From NCBI RefSeq assembly GCF_000633455.1, contig NZ_AYMG01000019.1, positions 1 through 64,000 on the forward strand: 64,000 bases of DNA. The letters run 5' to 3'. A program made the translations under genes and the position numbers. The DNA comes from Pedobacter jeongneungensis (lineage in GTDB: Bacteria; Bacteroidota; Bacteroidia; Sphingobacteriales; Sphingobacteriaceae). Positions 34,155 to 43,758 of this stretch are shown here, one piece after another; position 1 is the stretch's first letter, and each line of letters starts with the position of its first letter. Under the pieces are notes generated by a model. The model searched no databases, had not been told where the DNA came from, and saw only the letters and a list, made by a program, of their open reading frames with translations.

Positions 34155-37100
34155 TTAATCACAATGCGGAACCGTAAATGTCCAGGTTTCTGATTCGCCA
34201 TTTGGAATGATGTAACCATTTCCCCTTGCATTTTCGAACCAAAGTTTGCCTCTTAATTTTTCTCTTGTGCCCACTTCATTTAATGTTGCACTATCGTAAA
34301 GGCGGCCATTGATCATTACATATTTAATTTTTTCCGAATTTCTAATATCATCTAACGGATTGGCATCCATTATAACCAAGTCGGCCAGTTTACCAACCTC
34401 TAATGAACCAATTTCTTTATTCATACCCAAATAGCCTGCGCCATTTAATGTTGCGGCCCTAATGGCCTGCAGAGGACTAAAACCACCTTGAACCAACATC
34501 CACAGTTCCCAATGCGCACCTAAACCCTGGATTTGCCCGTGTGCACCAAGATTAACTTTTGTACCACCATCGGCAATCTGTTTGGTTGCTTTTGCAATAT
34601 CGATGTGGTTATAATCGCTGTATTCAGAAGTGGTCCTGCGTCTTGCCCTCGCATCTATAATGGAGCGTGGGGTATAAGTCATCAATTTTTCGTTTTCCCA
34701 AACATTGGTTCTATCGTACCAATAATTTTCGCCCCATTGACCGCCATAAGCCACAATCAGAGTGGGAGTGTAGCCTACTTCGGTATTGTTCCAAAGCGTA
34801 GTTACATCTTTATACACCGGTAAAACCGGGATACTGTGCTCAATTCCGGTATGCCCATCGGCAACCATATTCATATTGGTGAAAAATGTTGAGCCGCCTT
34901 CAGGAACAACCTCCATTTTTAACTGTCGTGCGGCTTCTAAAATCTGTTGGCGCTGCTCTCTACGTGGCTGATTATATGATTTTACCGAAAAAGCACCAAC
35001 GGCTTTTAATCTGCGTAAATTGGCTAAAGCATCGTCTAAACTGTTAATCACCACCTTAAAATCACCATCGGCACCATATAAAATTGATCCTGTAGAATAA
35101 ACCCTCGGACCAACCATTCTACCTGCTTTAAGCATTTCGCTTTGGCTAAAAACCATCTCAGTATTACTCGATGGATCGTGCGAAGTGGTTACCCCAAAAG
35201 CCAGGTTGGCCATATAGCTCCAGTCGCTCTGAGGCGTAATTCCATCCGGACTGGTGCGTAAATGAGCATGAACATCAACTATGCCAGGCATAATGGTTTT
35301 GCCATTTACATCAATCACTTTGGCATTGGCCGGAATGGTTACGGCATCTGATTTTCCAATTGCGGTAATTTTGTTTCCATCGGTAAGGATAGTTCCGTTT
35401 TCAATTACTTCATCACCTTTCATCGAAATAATCCGTGCACCTTTTAAAGCCACAATTCCGGTAGGGATGTCGGATTTTAAAACCAGGTTAATATCGATTG
35501 ATGATGCTTCAGTTTTTGGTGTAGTTCCATCAAAGTTGAAAGCGCTGTTTACATCAACAGTAAAATATTTTGGTCCCAATGTCCAGTGTAAATTTTTACT
35601 ATCGGCACTCCATTGGATATAGGTTCCACCATCGGTAGTTACTTTGGTTACCGGAATGGCTTTATTCCCTGCTGAAGCATCCTGTGCAGTTCCAATGTTT
35701 ATCATTGGGGTGATGTACACATTAAAAAGCTCGTTAAATGCTACCCATTTGTTATCGGGACTGATGACGAACTGATTGGCGTATTGAGAAGTGAAATGCG
35801 TCCTTTCATTTGCGCCATTTAAATCGATACTTTTTAATGCTTTTTTACCATCTGCATAACTCTGGAAATAAATGCGGGTATCTGTATTGTTAAACTGTGG
35901 ACGGATGCCATTGTCAGAAATTAAAGTTTTTGCTCCTCCGTTGGCCGGCATCATGAAAATACCGGTTCCACGGCCATAATTGTAACCCAAAACATCATTT
36001 CCGCTTCCTTTTCTAAATACAATCCTATCGCCTTTGGTCGAATATTGCGGAGAATAATAAAAGCCTTTTTCATCGCTAAGGGTAATGGTTTTTCCTGATT
36101 TTAGATCGGTCCTTTTGATAGCTCCGCGTAATTCGTCGCTCCAGGTGGTGTAAACAACATATTTCCCATCCGGACTAAAAGCCGGTTCAAACTCGAAATC
36201 CAATCCACTAGTTAACCGCTCTGGCGTTCCTACTGATAATTCCTGTTTATATAAAAATCCTGCAGCATTAAAGACTATTGTTTTGCCGTCAGGTGAAGTT
36301 GTTAACTGTCTTAGCATTTTGGCTGAAAATTCATTGCTGAAAACCTGCTGCTCAAAATGTAAAGCCTGTTGCACGGTTTGAATGGTATTGGCCTGAAAAG
36401 GAATGATGCTATTAATCAATGTACCTATTTCGGTTTTCCTGATTTTTCCTTTGGCGTAAAAAACGATGCTTTTGCTGTCTGGTGTCCATGCGAAATTCGG
36501 GTAAACGCCAAAAATAGCCCAGGTTTCCTGCTGATCGTGTGATAAATCTTCGTTTACCGGCCATTCTTCACCTGTTTTAAGATTTTGAACATATAAAGTA
36601 GATTTTAACCTTACCCGTTTTACAAAAGCGATCAGATTTCCATCAGGCGAAACCTGCGGACGGCAGGCGCCACCTTGTTCATTAATCAAAGTCGTTAATT
36701 TTCCTGTTGTTAAATCAAGCTGACGAATGGCATAAATGGTACCGTTTGGATCTTTGCTATATTCGAAGTTTGGGCCAGGGCTAACATCTTCACTAAAATA
36801 AACATACCTTCCATCTGGCGAAACATTAGGCTCTCCAGCATCCTGCTGATCATTTTTACGTTTGGTTAACTGCACACCATCGCCGCCATTTATGCTGTAC
36901 ATCCACATTTCACCGGCACCTAACGATCGGCTTGCGGTAAAATGTTTTCTGGCCACGAGGTATTCACTATTAGGCATCCAGGTTGCATTATTCAGTAACC
37001 TGAAACTCTCTTTGGTAATCTGCTTTTTACCTGAGCCATCACGGTTCATGATCCAGATATTATCACCTCCGCTTTTATCACTCGTATAAGAAATGTACTT

Positions 37101-37382
37101 TCCATTAGGGCTAAACCTTGGCTGCACATCCCAGGCCGCGCCTCCGCTAATCAGTTTTGCACCACCACCAGTTATCGGCATCACATAAATATCGCCTAAT
37201 AAGTCAAAAACAATTTCCTGTCCGTCGGCACTTACATCAAGGTTCATCCAGGTGCCTTCATCTGTGTTTAAGGTGAAGTTTTTTGTAGTGCCCTGGTATT
37301 TTTCGATATCCCATTTTTTTTCCTGAGCATAAGAACTGAAAAATAATAGCGAAAGAGCAGATAAAAAATAGAGGTGTTTCAT
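34155..37382 (-). CDS. Exported amidohydrolase with TolB-like beta-propeller
   Basis: A 1075-residue protein with a signal peptide (SLLFFSSYAQ, cleavage near residue 20). Residues up to about 620 are WD40-like/TolB PD40 repeats, seen as recurring motifs such as FSPNGKYISYTSD, VSPDGRYVYFSED and FSPDGKYVVYTTW. The remainder is an amidohydrolase domain, with the metal motif VDVHAHLR near residue 703, later histidines in GIEHSIPV and LGAHGQIQGLGAHW, and the ending LADLVIMDANPLDDIRN. The combination is typical of periplasmic peptide- or amide-degrading enzymes of Bacteroidota. Substrate unknown. Confidence 0.9.
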   Translation of the reverse strand: MKHLYFLSALSLLFFSSYAQEKKWDIEKYQGTTKNFTLNTDEGTWMNLDVSADGQEIVFDLLGDIYVMPITGGGAKLISGGAAWDVQPRFSPNGKYISYTSDKSGGDNIWIMNRDGSGKKQITKESFRLLNNATWMPNSEYLVARKHFTASRSLGAGEMWMYSINGGDGVQLTKRKNDQQDAGEPNVSPDGRYVYFSEDVSPGPNFEYSKDPNGTIYAIRQLDLTTGKLTTLINEQGGACRPQVSPDGNLIAFVKRVRLKSTLYVQNLKTGEEWPVNEDLSHDQQETWAIFGVYPNFAWTPDSKSIVFYAKGKIRKTEIGTLINSIIPFQANTIQTVQQALHFEQQVFSNEFSAKMLRQLTTSPDGKTIVFNAAGFLYKQELSVGTPERLTSGLDFEFEPAFSPDGKYVVYTTWSDELRGAIKRTDLKSGKTITLSDEKGFYYSPQYSTKGDRIVFRKGSGNDVLGYNYGRGTGIFMMPANGGAKTLISDNGIRPQFNNTDTRIYFQSYADGKKALKSIDLNGANERTHFTSQYANQFVISPDNKWVAFNELFNVYITPMINIGTAQDASAGNKAIPVTKVTTDGGTYIQWSADSKNLHWTLGPKYFTVDVNSAFNFDGTTPKTEASSIDINLVLKSDIPTGIVALKGARIISMKGDEVIENGTILTDGNKITAIGKSDAVTIPANAKVIDVNGKTIMPGIVDVHAHLRTSPDGITPQSDWSYMANLAFGVTTSHDPSSNTEMVFSQSEMLKAGRMVGPRVYSTGSILYGADGDFKVVINSLDDALANLRRLKAVGAFSVKSYNQPRREQRQQILEAARQLKMEVVPEGGSTFFTNMNMVADGHTGIEHSIPVLPVYKDVTTLWNNTEVGYTPTLIVAYGGQWGENYWYDRTNVWENEKLMTYTPRSIIDARARRRTTSEYSDYNHIDIAKATKQIADGGTKVNLGAHGQIQGLGAHWELWMLVQGGFSPLQAIRAATLNGAGYLGMNKEIGSLEVGKLADLVIMDANPLDDIRNSEKIKYVMINGRLYDSATLNEVGTREKLRGKLWFENARGNGYIIPNGESETWTFTVPHCD

Positions 37383-37747
37383 TATGTATTGGATGGTTAT
37401 TTGAATAATTCGTGTATTTTTCTTTGAAGTAGTTTTTTATCGGAATGTATTTATCTCACCACTGGTGAGAGTTTTGATGATTTAATTAATATTTCAATCT
37501 GAATAAATGGAGTTTACTAAGATCGTCATGCTGAATTTATTTCAGCATCTTTCTTGCTATTCAGACCCTGAAATGAATTCAGGGTGACGGTGCTAAGGAA
37601 AACATTTAATCAGCAAACTGCGTTTCCAACATGGAATCTGTCTTATATGGCAAAGTTAATAATCTTTTCTAAAGATGATTTTTTCAATTTCTAACAATAA
37701 TAAGTGGCGATTTTGGATTAAATGTATAGTTTTGATACCGCCGATTT
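37383..37747. other. 365-base divergent gap before recQ, no gene seen
   Basis: It contains the palindrome TCTCACCACTGGTGAGA at 37454-37470, a possible operator, and the repeat element at 37524-37589. The remainder is AT-rich, with no reading frame. Confidence 0.5.
37524..37589. repeat. CGTCATGCTGAA...TTCAGGGTGACG palindromic element
   Basis: A 66-bp element made of two hairpins, GCTGAATTTATTTCAGC and CCCTGAAATGAATTCAGGG, inside CGTCA/TGACG ends. The element at 48858-48959 is the same unit in the opposite orientation with extra sequence inside. Confidence 0.8.
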
Positions 37748-39640
37748 ATGACAGCAATAGAGATTTTACAAAAATATTGGGGACACCAGGCTTTCAGACC
37801 ACTGCAGCAAGACATTATTACCTCGGTTTTAGAAGGAAATGACAGTTTAGCGCTGTTGCCTACGGGTGGGGGCAAATCAATCTGCTTTCAGGTTCCTGCC
37901 TTAGTCAAAGAAGGAATTTGCATCGTAGTTTCTCCCTTAATTGCCTTAATGAAAGATCAGGTAGAAAACCTCAAATCGAAAGGAATTGAAGCTATTGCCA
38001 TCTATGCAGGGATGGGGAAACGTGAAATCGATATTTTATTGGACAACTGCATTTACGGCAAAATTAAATTTCTTTACCTGTCTCCCGAGCGTTTATTGGC
38101 TGATCTGGTGCGTGTGCGCATTTCGTACATGAATGTAAACCTGATTGCGGTTGATGAAGCACATTGTATTTCGCAATGGGGGTACGATTTTAGGCCTCCC
38201 TACCAACAGATTGCAAAACTCCGCGAAATTCTTCCTAATGTTCCGGTGCTGGCACTTACCGCCACGGCAACTGATTTTGTAAGGAAGGATATTATCGAGA
38301 AACTGGAAATGAAAGACCCACAGGTTTTTGTTAAAAGTTTTGCCAGGGACAATCTGAGTTACGTGGTTTTTGGTAATGAAGATAAATACAAAAAACTGAT
38401 CGATATCTGCCAGAATGTGAAAGGAACAGGCCTGGTTTACGTGCGTAACCGGAGGGAAACCGCAGAGGTAGCCAATTTTATTAACAGAAATCAGATTAAA
38501 GCCGATTTTTACCATGCCGGGTTAGAACGCGATGTTCGTTTCCTGAAACAGGAAGAGTGGAAAAACAATAAAACCCGCATCATGGTGGCTACCAATGCTT
38601 TTGGAATGGGTATCGATAAAGCCGATGTTCGTTTTGTGGTGCATTTAGACCTGCCCGAAAGTCTGGAAGCTTATTATCAGGAAGCGGGAAGGGCAGGACG
38701 CGATGAAAAAAGGAGTTATGCGGTGCTATTGGCTAATCAGTCTGATATTTTGGGATTAGAATCCCGATATTTAGATAGCTTTCCTTCACCGGATGAAATC
38801 AGAAAAACCTATCACTACCTGGGCAATTACTTTCAATTGGCATTTGGTGCTGGCGAAGGTTTAACCTTTAATTTCGATATTGCCGATTTCTGTAAAAGGT
38901 TTAATGTAAGTGTATTAAAAACAATTTCTGCACTTAAATTTTTGGAGCACGATGGTTACCTCACCTTATCAGAAAGTGTTTTTCTGCCTTCAAGAATGAT
39001 GTTTATCGCTAGTCATGAAGATGTTTACCGTTTTCAGATCGAAAACAAAGCTTATGATGGCATTATCAAAACCATTTTACGCTCACATGGCGGCGCTTTT
39101 GATGGTTTTGTGAAAATCAATGAAGCCGATCTGGCCAAAAAAACCGGACTTTCTTATAAAGAGATTGTCGCGCTCCTTAATAAACTGCAGAGCATCGAAT
39201 TGCTTACCTACACTCAACAAACCGATCAACCGCAATTGCAATATGTTAGGCCACGGGTAGATATGGATCATTTTGACCTGGATGTAAAATACCTCGGACT
39301 AAGAAAAGAAATTTTGCATAAACAGATTAATGCGGTGGTAGGTTATGCCTCGTCTAATTTGTGCCGGAGTGTTCAGTTACTGAATTATTTTGATGAACAC
39401 CATGCTACAAAATGTGGTGTATGCGATGTTTGTCTGGCAGAAAAAAGAGCCGAGAACCAAAGTCAAATGGGCGAGGAGATCGAATTTGAGATTGTTTCTT
39501 TACTGCAACAGCAACCGCTTAGCCTTGATGATCTGGTTACCAATATTAAAAATGGTGCTGAAGCTGAAAGAATTGATGCCATTAGAGAATTATTAGATGC
39601 GGGTAAAATAAAAACAGATGGGAAGAAATATTATCTTTAG
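37748..39640 (+). CDS. RecQ-family ATP-dependent DNA helicase
   Basis: A 630-residue 3'-5' DNA helicase. Motif 0/I: FRPLQQDIITSVLEGNDSL and PTGGGKSICFQ; DEAH box AVDEAHCISQWGYDFRP near residue 133; motif III LTATAT; motif VI EAGRAGRDEK near 310. The zinc site follows near residues 535-560 with the cysteines in SNLCRSVQLL and KCGVCDVC. No HRDC domain is present; a short winged-helix-like end replaces it. This is shorter than the full RecQ architecture, so it is probably a second RecQ paralogue. Ten copies of a heptamer start directly after the stop codon. Confidence 0.92.
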   Translation: MTAIEILQKYWGHQAFRPLQQDIITSVLEGNDSLALLPTGGGKSICFQVPALVKEGICIVVSPLIALMKDQVENLKSKGIEAIAIYAGMGKREIDILLDNCIYGKIKFLYLSPERLLADLVRVRISYMNVNLIAVDEAHCISQWGYDFRPPYQQIAKLREILPNVPVLALTATATDFVRKDIIEKLEMKDPQVFVKSFARDNLSYVVFGNEDKYKKLIDICQNVKGTGLVYVRNRRETAEVANFINRNQIKADFYHAGLERDVRFLKQEEWKNNKTRIMVATNAFGMGIDKADVRFVVHLDLPESLEAYYQEAGRAGRDEKRSYAVLLANQSDILGLESRYLDSFPSPDEIRKTYHYLGNYFQLAFGAGEGLTFNFDIADFCKRFNVSVLKTISALKFLEHDGYLTLSESVFLPSRMMFIASHEDVYRFQIENKAYDGIIKTILRSHGGAFDGFVKINEADLAKKTGLSYKEIVALLNKLQSIELLTYTQQTDQPQLQYVRPRVDMDHFDLDVKYLGLRKEILHKQINAVVGYASSNLCRSVQLLNYFDEHHATKCGVCDVCLAEKRAENQSQMGEEIEFEIVSLLQQQPLSLDDLVTNIKNGAEAERIDAIRELLDAGKIKTDGKKYYL

Positions 39641-39710
39641 ATGTGAGATGTGAGATGTGAGATGTGAGATGTGAGATGTGAGATGTGAGATGTGAGATGT
39701 GAGATGTGAG
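39641..39710. repeat. Ten exact tandem copies of ATGTGAG
   Basis: A perfect 70-bp array of the 7-bp unit ATGTGAG begins at the first base after the RecQ stop codon. No copy deviates. Such an array is prone to slipped-strand copy-number change; as it lies after the stop it should not alter the RecQ protein. Confidence 0.98.
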
Positions 39711-39815
39711 AAAAATGCCAGTTAAGTTACCAATAAAGTATTAGTTTTGTAATGAACTATTTAATCAGTGGAATCAAATTAATCAACGCAATCACCAGCG
39801 AAGCGAAAAAACTAA

Positions 39816-41123
39816 ATGATAACAAAAAATAATAAGAAGACCATCCGCTCATGGGCATTCTTTGATTGGGCAAACTCTGCCTATAACTTAGTCATCACCT
39901 CTACCATTTTCCCGGCTTATTACACCATTATTACCACCACAAAAGAGCATGGCGATAAGGTGCAGTTTTTCGGAAGGACTTATATCAACACTTCTCTTTC
40001 TAATTACGCCTTATCATTTGCGTATTTGATTATGGCTTTTGCTCTGCCAATGCTTTCATCTATTGCAGATAGAAGGGGGAATAAAAAATCCTTTATGAAG
40101 TTTTTTACCTATATGGGTGGATTAGCCTGTATCGGTTTATATTTCTTTAAACTGGATACCCTCGAAATGAGCATTATTTTATTCGCTCTGGCAGCTATGG
40201 GCTATATAGGTGGGGTATTGTTTAGCAACTCCTACCTGCCTGAAATTGCGACAGAAGAGCATCAGGACCGTGTAAGTGCACAAGGTTTTTCTTATGGCTA
40301 CATTGGTTCGGTAATATTACAATTAATCTGTTTTCTGTTTGTGTTAAAACCGGAATGGTTTGGCATTAACGATGCATCATTTCCACCCCGACTGTCCTTT
40401 TTACTGGTTGGTGTATGGTGGATTGGCTTTTCGCAGATTCCATTTAAAGTACTTCCAAATGGAACCCCGCAAAATGATAAAGTAAAAACCAATATTTTTA
40501 AAGATGGTTTTAGTGAGCTATCTAAAGTATGGGGACAGCTAAAACAGATCAACAAACTGAAGGGATTTTTATTTTCTTTCTTTTTCTATTCGATGGGTGT
40601 GCAGACCATTATGCTTGCAGCGGCAGGTTTTGCCGAAAAAACCTTAAAATTAGGAACTGCAAAACTGATTGCCGTAATATTAATTATTCAGTTAGTAGCC
40701 ATTCCGGGTGCTATGCTGATGTCGTTTCTCGCTAAAAAAATAGGCAATGTTAATGTGCTTATTATGGTTGTTTTAGTATGGATCGGTTGCTGTGTTTATG
40801 GCTATTACATTACAACTGAATATCAATTTTATTCATTGGCAGCAATTGTGGGTTTAATAATGGGTGGAATTCAATCTTTATCGCGCTCTACTTATTCTAA
40901 ATATTTACCTGTTGATACAAAAGATAGTACTTCATTTTTCAGTTTTTACGATGTAACCGAAAAATTAGCCATTGTAATTGGTTTATTCAGCTTTGCATAC
41001 ATTGAAGATTTAACCGGAAATATTCGCTTCTCAATTATCGCTTTGGCATCATTTTTTATTGTTGGATTAATCTTTTTAGTGCTTTTAAGAAAAATCGAAC
41101 TTAAAGAATCGCTAAAATTGTAA
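39816..41123 (+). CDS. MFS transporter, UMF1/Atg22-like family
   Basis: A 435-residue inner-membrane protein with about twelve hydrophobic segments. The start IRSWAFFDWANSAYNLVITSTIFPAYY is the hallmark of the UMF1 (Atg22-like) major facilitator family. GGIQSLSRSTYSKYLP near residue 350 is the second signature. The substrate of bacterial members is not established. It is followed after 19 bases by a LutA-like gene, likely in the same operon. Confidence 0.9.
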   Translation: MITKNNKKTIRSWAFFDWANSAYNLVITSTIFPAYYTIITTTKEHGDKVQFFGRTYINTSLSNYALSFAYLIMAFALPMLSSIADRRGNKKSFMKFFTYMGGLACIGLYFFKLDTLEMSIILFALAAMGYIGGVLFSNSYLPEIATEEHQDRVSAQGFSYGYIGSVILQLICFLFVLKPEWFGINDASFPPRLSFLLVGVWWIGFSQIPFKVLPNGTPQNDKVKTNIFKDGFSELSKVWGQLKQINKLKGFLFSFFFYSMGVQTIMLAAAGFAEKTLKLGTAKLIAVILIIQLVAIPGAMLMSFLAKKIGNVNVLIMVVLVWIGCCVYGYYITTEYQFYSLAAIVGLIMGGIQSLSRSTYSKYLPVDTKDSTSFFSFYDVTEKLAIVIGLFSFAYIEDLTGNIRFSIIALASFFIVGLIFLVLLRKIELKESLKL

Positions 41124-41142
41124 GTTTGCAGTCGTTTAGAAT

Positions 41143-41883
41143 ATGATGAAAGTAGAATTATTTGTGCCTTGTTTTGTAGATCAGTTATATCCTGAAACTG
41201 CTTTTAATACCTTAAGGTTATTGGAAAAATCGGGATGTAATGTTACTTACAATTCAAAGCAAACCTGTTGTGGACAACCGGCATATAATGCGGGTTATTG
41301 GGATGAAGCTAAAGAAGTAGGCACAAAGTTTCTGAATGATTTTACCGAAAATACTTATGTGGTGGCACCATCTGCGTCATGTGTAGGCATGGTGAAAGGT
41401 GGATTTAACGATCTGTTTACCAATACTATTGTGCATAATAAATGCAGAAGTCTGCAATCAAACATCTGGGAGCTTTCTGACTTTTTGGTTAACGTAGCCA
41501 AAAAGGATTATTTCGGTGCTGAACTGGAAGGTAAAGCGGTTTACCACGATTCGTGCAGTGCTCTACGCGAATGCAAAATCAAAGATGAACCCCGTCAACT
41601 GCTTTCGAAAGTACATGGTTTGGAGATGATCGAAATGGAAGATACCGATATGTGCTGTGGTTTTGGTGGTACTTTTGCCGTAAAGTTCGATGCCATTTCA
41701 TCTGCCATGGCCGAGCAGAAAGTTAATCATGCTTTAGCTCAACAGGCAGATTACATTATTTCTACCGATCTATCTTGTCTTTTGCACCTTCAGGGCTATA
41801 TTGATAAAAATAACTTGCCTATAAAAACCATGCACATTGCCGATGTGCTTTGTAATGGGTGGTTGGAAAGTACAGAATATTAA
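41143..41883 (+). CDS. LutA/GlcF-like CCG-domain Fe-S protein
   Basis: A 246-residue protein with two CCG domains, as in LutA of the lactate-utilisation LutABC complex and the heterodisulfide reductase D family. The cysteine motifs are VPCFVDQLYP, TCCGQPAYNAG near residue 43, HDSCSALRECK and MCCGFGGTFAVKF near 170. In LutABC it works with LutB and LutC, but neither is present here. The gene follows the MFS transporter by 19 bases. A role in lactate or glycolate oxidation is inferred. A GC-rich hairpin, not a clear terminator, follows. Confidence 0.88.
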   Translation: MMKVELFVPCFVDQLYPETAFNTLRLLEKSGCNVTYNSKQTCCGQPAYNAGYWDEAKEVGTKFLNDFTENTYVVAPSASCVGMVKGGFNDLFTNTIVHNKCRSLQSNIWELSDFLVNVAKKDYFGAELEGKAVYHDSCSALRECKIKDEPRQLLSKVHGLEMIEMEDTDMCCGFGGTFAVKFDAISSAMAEQKVNHALAQQADYIISTDLSCLLHLQGYIDKNNLPIKTMHIADVLCNGWLESTEY

Positions 41884-41961
41884 CCCCCAACTCCTAAAGG
41901 GGAGCCACCAATCCCAGGCTGGTGGCTCATCAGTCAATTTATAAACTGGATTTTATTATTA

Positions 41962-42254
41962 TCCATGGTCTGTGTCCTCACAGATCATCATGGTTATAAT
42001 CAAAGATTTCGGTCTGTGAGGACACAGACCGGGGGAAATATCGGCCTTTAACTAAATTCAAGGTAAAGCACAACTAAACCTGCGAGGTTTTTCGGTAAAA
42101 AAGAACCACTGCTTTTTCTAAAATAAACCTGACCGTCAGCGTTATCCCGATTTAAAGACCAATTTTAAATTAAACGGCATATTCTATCGGGATTAAGCAG
42201 AGGGCAGGACTACCGCCACCGAAGAACCACTGCAATTGCTTTTCAAAAAAACTT
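41962..42254. repeat. Tandem duplication, unit 1
   Basis: A 293-bp unit beginning TCCATGGTCTGTGTCC and ending CAAAAAAACTT. It contains a perfect 18-bp stem, GGTCTGTGTCCTCACAGA (41967-41984) with its complement at 42013-42030, and a CCTGCGAGGTTTTTCGG segment. It is almost identical to unit 2. Confidence 0.95.
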
Positions 42255-42256
42255 CC

Positions 42257-42548
42257 TCCATGGTCTGTGTCCTCACAGATCATCATGGCTATAATCAAAG
42301 ATTTCGGTCTGTGAGGACACAGACCGGGGGAAATATCGGCCTTTAACTAAATTCAAGGTAAAGCACAACTAAACCTGCGAGGTTTTTCGGTAAAAAAGAA
42401 CCACTGCTTTTTCTAAAATAAACCTGGCCGTCAGCGTTATCCCGATTTAAGATCAATTTTAAATTAAACGGTATGTTCTATCGGGATTAAGCAGAGGGCA
42501 GGACTACCGCCACCGAAGAACCACTGCAATTGCTTTTCAAAAAAACTT
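42257..42548. repeat. Tandem duplication, unit 2
   Basis: A 292-bp unit separated from unit 1 by two bases. Differences are few: ggTtat/ggCtat, cctgAccg/cctgGccg, a one-base deletion with a change near TTTAAGATC, and two changes near CGGTATGTTC. The 18-bp stem is intact here as well. Confidence 0.95.
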
Positions 42549-42649
42549 AATTGTAAAAAATAAATTACAACTGCCTTTAAACAGTTCGATCTGCTAATCT
42601 TGCTATTGATTTTAACACAATTTAACATGCTTTACGTTATAATCTACAA

Positions 42650-42657
42650 TACCTTTG
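42650..42657 (+). promoter_or_regulatory. Promoter of the GLPGLI-type gene
   Basis: TACCTTTG is a full -7 match 48 bases before the ATG at 42706. It overlaps the upstream extension of the reading frame, supporting the shorter protein. Confidence 0.6.
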
Positions 42658-42705
42658 TTAAACCTTTTAAGGGCTTTCGTATCTAACAGACAAAACAAAA
42701 TCATA

Positions 42706-43602
42706 ATGAAAAAAATATTCATCGCTTTATTAGGAGTAATGTCGATTGCAAGCGTTGCAAGTGCACAAAAAAAGACTTCCGGAGCAATACAGTTCGAAAA
42801 TACCATCGATCCGGCCGCTATGGCATCAGCCAGCGGTATACAGTTAACCGACCAAATGAAAGCCAGAATGCCCTCATCAAGCAAAACCAATTTTGAGTTA
42901 TTATTTACCGCTACAAACGCCAGTTATATGCCTGTTGAAGAAACGGAAGATAGCAATGGTGCAGGTGGCGGTGGCGGCGGAATGGGCCGAATGATGATGC
43001 GTTTTGGTGGTGGTGGAGGCAACCGCGAATACTATTATACTTTCGCAGATAAAGGCCTTACCGAGGTTTTCGACCTGAACAATACCACGTATTACATGCC
43101 AAGTAAGTTAACTTTATCTACTTCCGGTCCGATTGGCTCTATGAGGATGGGCGGTGGAAATCCAAACGATACTGCAAAGGCAAAACCAGCTCCGGCACCA
43201 ACTGTTGAAGTGGTTAAAACTGATTCTACCAAACAGATTTTAGGCTTTACATGTCACCAGGCAATTGTAAGATCTACCCGGGCAATTAAAATCCTGGATA
43301 TGGATAAAAATGTAGTGGAAGAAACTAAAATCTGGTATACGAAAGATTTAGGCTTCGACTTTTCTCCAAATCCAAATATGTGGACAGAAGGCGCTGTTTT
43401 GGCCATTGAAGGTAGGGGAAACAGCTCGATTGCCAAAAGCATTGAATATAGAAATGTAAGCTCGAAAGATGTAACCGCGCCTAAAAAAGCGAAGTTGATC
43501 ACTCCTGAAGAATATAAAACTAAAATGGAGAACATGATGAAACGTTTTAGACAGAACAGGCCAGGTGGTGGCGGTCAGGGAAGAGCATTTGGAATGAATT
43601 AA
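42706..43602 (+). CDS. Exported GLPGLI-type protein with Gly/Met-rich segments
   Basis: A 298-residue secreted or periplasmic protein. The signal peptide MKKIFIALLGVMSIASVASAQ fixes the start at 42706; an upstream ATG at 42655 lies in the promoter. The middle contains a glycine- and methionine-rich stretch (GGGGGGMGRMMMRFGGGGG near residues 88-106), and the end is PGGGGQGRAFGMN. The core QILGFTCHQAIVRST and WYTKDLGFDFSPNP fit the GLPGLI/DUF4412 family. Function unknown; the Met-rich parts might bind metal, which is speculation. Confidence 0.75.
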   Translation: MKKIFIALLGVMSIASVASAQKKTSGAIQFENTIDPAAMASASGIQLTDQMKARMPSSSKTNFELLFTATNASYMPVEETEDSNGAGGGGGGMGRMMMRFGGGGGNREYYYTFADKGLTEVFDLNNTTYYMPSKLTLSTSGPIGSMRMGGGNPNDTAKAKPAPAPTVEVVKTDSTKQILGFTCHQAIVRSTRAIKILDMDKNVVEETKIWYTKDLGFDFSPNPNMWTEGAVLAIEGRGNSSIAKSIEYRNVSSKDVTAPKKAKLITPEEYKTKMENMMKRFRQNRPGGGGQGRAFGMN

Positions 43603-43629
43603 TTAAAGACCACCATAATTTTCTATCAG

Positions 43630-43662
43630 GCCCTGAAGCTTTTAAGCTTCAGGGCTTTTTTT
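43630..43662 (+). terminator. Rho-independent terminator of the GLPGLI-type gene
   Basis: GCCCTGAAGCTT (43630-43641) pairs with AAGCTTCAGGGC (43644-43655), followed by seven T residues. It is 28 bases after the stop codon. Confidence 0.93.
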
Positions 43663-43758
43663 GTATCATTTTTGAATATTATGCTTCATCTGCCTTCGTA
43701 ATTTGCCATATAAAATGAGAATGGTTATTATTGAAACAAAATTAAATAACCTAACCAA

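Larger units (their letters stand above)
41884..42600. other. Long gap filled by a 295-bp tandem duplication
   Basis: After a hairpin (GAGCCACCA at 41902-41910 with TGGTGGCTC at 41920-41928) come two near-identical units. No reading frame of note spans either unit. The promoter of the next gene lies at the right end. Confidence 0.7.

Noticed and set aside
38093..38515. 140-codon open frame antisense to recQ
   Set aside because: It lies wholly inside the conserved helicase gene, has no recognisable domain and is explained by the codon structure of the opposite strand. The same applies to long antisense frames in thrS (47011-47430) and queG (13604-13963).
39641..39710. Heptamer array as a CRISPR array
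   Set aside because: There are no spacers between the units and no cas genes; it is a simple tandem repeat.
41962..42548. Tandem duplication as an insertion sequence
   Set aside because: No transposase frame, no terminal inverted repeats at the unit ends and no clear target-site duplication.
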